NCBI GenBank assembly: GCA_007922195.1
Contig: ML682014.1
Location: forward strand, 4,676,631-4,740,630
DNA: 64,000 nucleotides
Direction: 5' to 3'
Source of the DNA: Podocnemis expansa
Lineage: Eukaryota; Chordata; Testudines; Podocnemididae
The translations under genes and the position numbers were made by a program. The notes below the pieces were generated by a model that had not been told where the DNA came from, searched no databases, and saw only the letters and a program-made list of their open reading frames with translations. Below, piece by piece: positions 59,183 through 64,000 of the stretch (position 1 is its first letter; each line of letters begins with the position of its first letter).

Positions 59183-59289
59183 TAAATTCCCCCATCTTCA
59201 AAACTTCTGACAAAGTGGGATTTTCTCCCACGGAAGGTCCTGCAATAAATATATTTGTTAGTCTTTAAGTGCTACAGGACTCCTTGTTT
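59183..59289 (+). mobile_element. PLE tail nested in another PLE, with perfect 12-bp duplication
   Basis: 'gatttaatcctg' occurs at 59171-59182 and 59290-59301, flanking 107 bases of plus-strand PLE tail ('cttctgacaaagtgggattt' to 'gctacaggactccttgttt'). The host PLE sequence continues on both sides in the opposite orientation. This dates the tail after the host insertion. Confidence 0.92.
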
Positions 59290-59391
59290 GATTTAATCCT
59301 GCTTTCACGCAGTCAAATTTGCATATCAATTCCAATTCTTCAGTTTCTGTTTAACATCTTGATGTGTTACCCATTTGCTTGAACACAGCTA

Positions 59392-59735
59392 TTAACAAAT
59401 CATCAAGAGAATGATTAGGAAGATGAAGTGCTCAGCTACTGGTTTTTGCATGTTGTGATTTTTGTTGTCAGATTCATTTCCATTTATTCTTTTGCACAGA
59501 GACTGTCCTGTTTGTCCAATGTATAAGGTGTGGGGGCATTTCTGGCACATGATGGCACAAATCACATTGGTGGATGAGCATGTGAATAAGCTCTTGATGG
59601 CGTAGCTGACTTGATTAAGTCTATGATGTTGTCTTTTGTGCAAATATGTGGGCAAAGTTGGCAACATGTTTGTTGCAAGAACATGTGCCTACTTTAATAT
59701 TTCTGTTGTTAGGTCTGTAATTGCTGGTGAGTATC
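59392..59735 (-). pseudogene. PLE linker and GIY-YIG endonuclease (broken)
   Basis: The 91-codon minus-strand frame (59392-59667) contains 'SLFTCSSTNVICAIMCQKCP', then 'HTLYIGQTGQSLCKRINGNE' and 'NHNMQKPVAEHF'. CQKC is the zinc pair and LYIGQTG the GIY-YIG motif. The frame breaks soon after AEHF, and the linker upstream (59668-59735) is in another frame, with the TCNKH/CPTF Cys pattern partly preserved. It is not a working gene. Confidence 0.88.
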
Positions 59736-59741
59736 TGTGCT

Positions 59742-62700
59742 TTTTAAACAAAAGCACGTTGAACTCTTTATATTCCTCAATTCTTATTGGTCAATATGTC
59801 TGGATTTAAACATGCAAAGAAGCATGTGCTAAAGATTGAAATTAATTCATCTTGTCTTCCAAGACCTGAGCACCACCAATTTTTTTTTTGGATACAGGCT
59901 TAGGTTATTATTTGTGAAAACTGATTTTGCAGTGGCCCTTTGAGAATAGTACATTTTGAACTGTGTTTTTCTCCAGTCAGCATGTTTTACCCTGATTCAG
60001 CATACCAGTGGTTTCATATACATGATAGGTTAATATGAGCCAGAGAGGTCCCTGCCCCTTTCACAGATACTTGAGTTGGGGGGCTGAAAAAGCCTTTTCT
60101 CCCTTTTATGTCTCAAGGCAGACCTAAGGCTAATCACAGCCCTTATGCTTATGCAACTCACTAGGATTGTATTTTACAGGTCTTTCCTCTACCTGTTCTA
60201 ATTCAGGCACTAGCTCCATAAACTAGCTCATGCTGTAATGACTTATGCTTTTTAGCTTTATAGATCCCCAATTTAGTCTTTGGCGTGGGCCAGGATAATG
60301 GCTATCACACTTCAAGAAGCACAAGGTCCACCTGAACCACCAGGGGTGACTGTTATATAATCAGTGTGGACAGAAGTCAGGGTAACATGTGCCAGATGTA
60401 CCCGGTGAGCACAATCCACAGCACAAAAGGATGACATACAGATTTTGTGGTTTCTCCAATCCTCCAGGCTGCCCAGTGAAACACAATAGTAAATCCTTGC
60501 CTCCAGCACCACCAATGTATGATAGTGTCGACCTTCCACAGTCTAGGCCTGTATGAAGAACCGGCACACCCAAGCCATTCTGACATGCCATAGTGCAGTA
60601 TTTCTGATAAGTAAAACTGAGAAAGAGCGGATATGTCTCTAAATAACTGTCTCTACCAAACAACCAGTTCTCTAAGGTATATTAAATTCAGATTGTTTTA
60701 GTATGTTGGATTTTCCTCTGTGTTTCTTAGGTGAATACAAATATAGTAAGCGCCTAGAAATGAATCACAATTTACACTGTGTAAATTTTGACAGTTAATA
60801 CTACTATATGCATTACAAAGCAACAAAGTAACCCAGCATAGTTTCTGAGTCTCTTCTCAGCTTCATCAGAAAAGACAAATTCAAGTATTTACATATTGTC
60901 TTTAATGCTGTTTGTTTTACGGCTTGTATAAAGCTCTTAAGACTATTAGGAATTCCACACTGGAAATTTCATCGATTTAAAGTGCTATTAATGTACTCCT
61001 AAAAAATGCAAGGGTTTTTTTTTTCTTACGGAAAATTAATCCATAAGTTGTTGCTGACTTTATTTGACCTTCATGCAAGTGTTTCATGATCAGTATGGAA
61101 TGTAGGATGTCTGTGTCTGTAGAATGTTTTGTTTGAAAATATAGTCCAATAACATTGATTTATGGTGATGTCTATTCTCTAAATCCTTACAGATACCGCA
61201 TTTTGAATGAATGGAAGAATGACAGTACATCACTCTGTGTGAGGTGAACTGTCTTCAAACATGAATCACACTTATGCATGTCTAAGTGGTGTCATTTAAG
61301 AGACATTAATGTTCAGAAATGTAGTTTACATTCCAGAATTTCTCGGTAAACAAATGCTTTGTAGATAGGATTTATCGTGCATGTGTTATATATGCTGCTG
61401 TAAAAAGATAGAGAGTGGTATTAAAAAGCTAAATGACTTGTAACAGTTAGTTTTGAAAATGACTTGCAGGAGCTATGTATTTATTTTACTTGTTATTCAT
61501 TTTATTAATAAACTGGTTTACTGCAAGAACCAGAGTTGCTGTACTAGATGCTAACAGCTTGGAACTGTTATTAAAAACTATTAACATTGAACATTAACAC
61601 ACGTGTGTTAAAACTGAGATGTGTGATAACATAGATCCTCAGCTATTTCACTATAGATGTATATTTCTGATCCTAACTTTAAAGTAATATTTAAGTATGT
61701 TGCTTTTAGTTCCTATAGCATTCATTGTTGGTTGGCTTCTGTACAGGAGAAAACAAAATCCTAATAACTGATGAATGGCTCTCCATGATGTGCCCCAAGA
61801 GTGGACAGAAAAAGATCACTTGTGTTTCAGAGACGTTAAGAGGTCATTTAAAATAGCTTGTTAGTTGAATTGAGCAATAGGGAAACTTGCAGTTAAACAG
61901 CTTTGCTAGCAGGTGTTCCCACTGCAGTTGTAAAGCACTATATGGTTTAACCAATAGATGAGATATAATATAATGTGGTGATCCAAAAAGACTAGGTTTT
62001 TCAAAATCATTTGACATGGATGTCAAATTGGAGCTTTACAAATGTAGCACTGTTAGTACACTATCAGTACATTCTTTCTAAAAAGTATGTTAAAGCTGGA
62101 GGTTAAAAAAAAACTAATTACCCATATTATAAAAAAGATTAATTCAGTGAAATCTTACACCCTATGTTATACAAGAGGTTAATATATCTACTCGCACTGA
62201 AATCACTCACAAGGCAAAAAATTAAGCCCATGTGTAAATTTTGCACATCTAGGGCCCAATGTAGCTAACTCCAATTTTGTTTGATTTTACCCCCAAAGTA
62301 TGTACCCAATACATCCACCCAAACTGCCCCATGTCAATCTTCTTTTCCAGATGAGATAACTTATGATAATAGTATTAATGTGCTGAACCAATATAGAGCC
62401 CTTTTGGGGCAGGAGGGGAGAAGTTTGTAAGTTCCATTCCTAACAAAGGTGCACTTCACTAGGATATGCAGTAGATATACATTGGTTTACATTGAAATGG
62501 TGCAAACCAGACTCTGAATCCCTTCCTCAGTAGAATTACTTGAGTACCACTGCTCAACAGTAAAAATAAGAGTTTATAATTTTACTATAGTAACTATTAT
62601 CCTTGGGAGTTCTTTTTACTATATTCCAAGTTGGTTTATCAACTAAAACTATGGTAGAGAAGTCTTCATCTGTATGTGGAATTAAGGATCGTTACACAGT

Positions 62701-64000
62701 AAAATAAAACCAGAGAAGATGGTACATTGATTATGGACATCCCACCTGATTCCAATCAGCAGCCATTTCTGGTCTGGTTTAAACACATTATGTAGGTAGA
62801 TTATATAGGAATTATAACAAAGGAAATAGATCCAGGAGATCTGAATTCTACCACCAAAACTGAAGTAGAAAGCAGTACAGAGTTTTTATGAACTGTTGAT
62901 AATAATGTACGCTTAAATGCATTTAGAATCGTTGAAAAAGAATTTCTTTAACATTGTTATTTTGGAGAATGAAATTTTTGGCTAGAAAGTACAGGATGCT
63001 CATCGGAAAATAGGTATCATTTATCATTCAGAACATTCTGTTTCTCTAGACTTGTTCTGAAATTTCTTTATCTGTCAATATATCCTTTAAATGCTTTGTT
63101 TAAGATCGTTAACTAAGTGTATAGGACACACTCTCCTGTTTTCTGTATATTTATCTACTGCTCAGTCATAGGTCATATACTTGATACTGAAGTTGATATT
63201 CCTTGTAAAAAGTGTCAAGAGGTTCAGTACATCCTTCCTGAGGGCAATCAATTTTAGATATAAATGGAAATGCATAAGTTGTAAAACTTTATGCAGTAAC
63301 TTGAATATGCTCTGTTTAAAGTCACCCTAATGTATAATGCATTTGCTTTAGCAAAGTTTGCACAAGAGCTAGGTATTTATGTAATGGGGGGTGGAGGGAA
63401 GCATGAGTTTGAAAAGCTTATGTCCTTATCTGACTTCATATATGATCAATTGTCCAACTTGCATTTGCTTATAAATTCAAGTTCAGGCTTAACGTGAAAA
63501 ATGAGACAGAGAATTAGAGAAAGACTGACTGAAGGACAATGTAAAGTTTTTCCCTTACTTAGGCCATCAATGAAATGAGAGATAAAAGTCCAGGCAGATT
63601 TTTCACTAGCTGATGGTGAAAGAAAATGTATTTGTCATCCACTAATAATCTAATAATATTCTAGCTCACAAATTGATTCGTCCTGAAGAGTCTGAAGTCC
63701 TTTTGCTGTTGACAAGAGAAATACAACAGCTGAGACTGTATTATTACACTAGAACAGAGCCAGATTTAGAGGTAGAGACCCAGGTGACTTCATGAGGTGC
63801 TGTGTTTTGGGGTACTGCATTTAGGGTGCCAGTTCTCTTGCTAGCTTATATATGGCCTGAATAACTACAGATTTACAGATCCTTGCATGTAAATATATCA
63901 TCTTATATGACAGGGATTAATCATGAATGCAAATCAGCCTCTGATTTCTGGCTGAGCCCCTTCAAGGGCAGGGAGGGCCCAGCCAGGGCAAGCTGCCTCC
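59742..64000. other. Unclassified noncoding sequence to window end
   Basis: No gene or named repeat was recognised. 60290-60660 has a local rise in GC and three overlapping minus-strand frames (60312-60663, up to 100 codons) with no domain. The last 60 bases turn GC-rich ('gggagggcccagccaggg') and may be the edge of another repeat that continues beyond the window. Confidence 0.5.

Larger units (their letters stand above)
58890..59741 (-). mobile_element. Penelope-like element, 5'-truncated (minus strand)
   Basis: On the minus strand: linker (from about 59741), GIY-YIG endonuclease, 3' UTR, and 3' tail ending near 58890 ('aaagcaagcaaagagtcctg'). A later PLE tail is nested within its 3' UTR. 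The UTR sequence on both sides of that nested insertion is colinear with 15130-15200. The outer target duplication was not identified. Confidence 0.85.

Noticed and set aside
58890..59760. Possible 'atctgt' duplication at the outer ends of the minus-strand PLE
   Set aside because: The right copy is part of PLE linker sequence, so it cannot be a flank.
1..64000. CRISPR arrays, bacterial operons, rRNA genes, viral coding genes
   Set aside because: No regularly spaced repeats, no ribosome binding sites with tandem genes, no rRNA signatures, and no retroviral coding domain were seen. The window is vertebrate repeat-rich DNA.

Overview
The window looks like intergenic or deep-intronic DNA from a reptile, most likely a turtle. 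It is AT-rich, has no operons and no long open reading frames, and is packed with old amniote repeats: CR1 and L2 LINEs, MIR SINEs, hAT and PIF/Harbinger-type MITEs, and many Penelope-like elements (PLEs) with a GIY-YIG endonuclease. The abundance of this PLE family together with MITEs whose ends resemble GGCTATGTCTACACT is what points to turtle; this attribution rests on recall of repeat families and no search was run. I found no convincing host protein-coding gene, rRNA or functional tRNA. The longest uninterrupted frame free of gaps (242 codons, minus strand, 43651-44379) lies in a dispersed repeat.

Layout. 1-12900 is mostly unclassified AT-rich sequence with a (CA)n tract, a tRNA-Val-like remnant (5713-5785), short palindromic MITEs, a MITE at 6853-7172 and a CR1 tail. 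12907-15478 is one rearranged PLE insertion: its reverse-transcriptase half is inverted, its endonuclease half is in sense, and an LTR-like insert splits the RT. A foldback PLE lies at 16827-17007. 20052-20640 is a MIR split by a MITE. 21354-25450 holds two hAT elements, one of them inside an older MITE remnant, plus an unclassified repeat. 26985-30080 is a nested stack: a minus-strand CR1 interrupted by a GC-rich hAT-like element and by a PLE, followed by a MIR and an L2 fragment. 30279-31273 is a long-TIR element with a TAA duplication and a 400-N gap. 33018-33281 is a hAT with a perfect 8-bp duplication. More PLE tails lie at 37729-37840 and 44772-44981. 43636-44510 repeats the family seen at 15642-16080. 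49317-56453 carries MITEs, MIR pieces, a CR1 tail and an (ATT)n tract containing a 10-N gap. 57310-59741 holds two minus-strand PLE fragments, one with a later PLE tail nested inside it.

The genes do not work together as a pathway. The useful content is the insertion history. Several PLE insertions have readable target-site duplications and an inverted, tail-to-tail architecture, and two PLE tails keep a hammerhead-ribozyme-like core. PLE hammerheads and inverted PLE copies are known in general, so I do not claim a new system. The shared sequence of both arms of one foldback and the extra segment on one side only of three foldbacks are the observations most worth checking.
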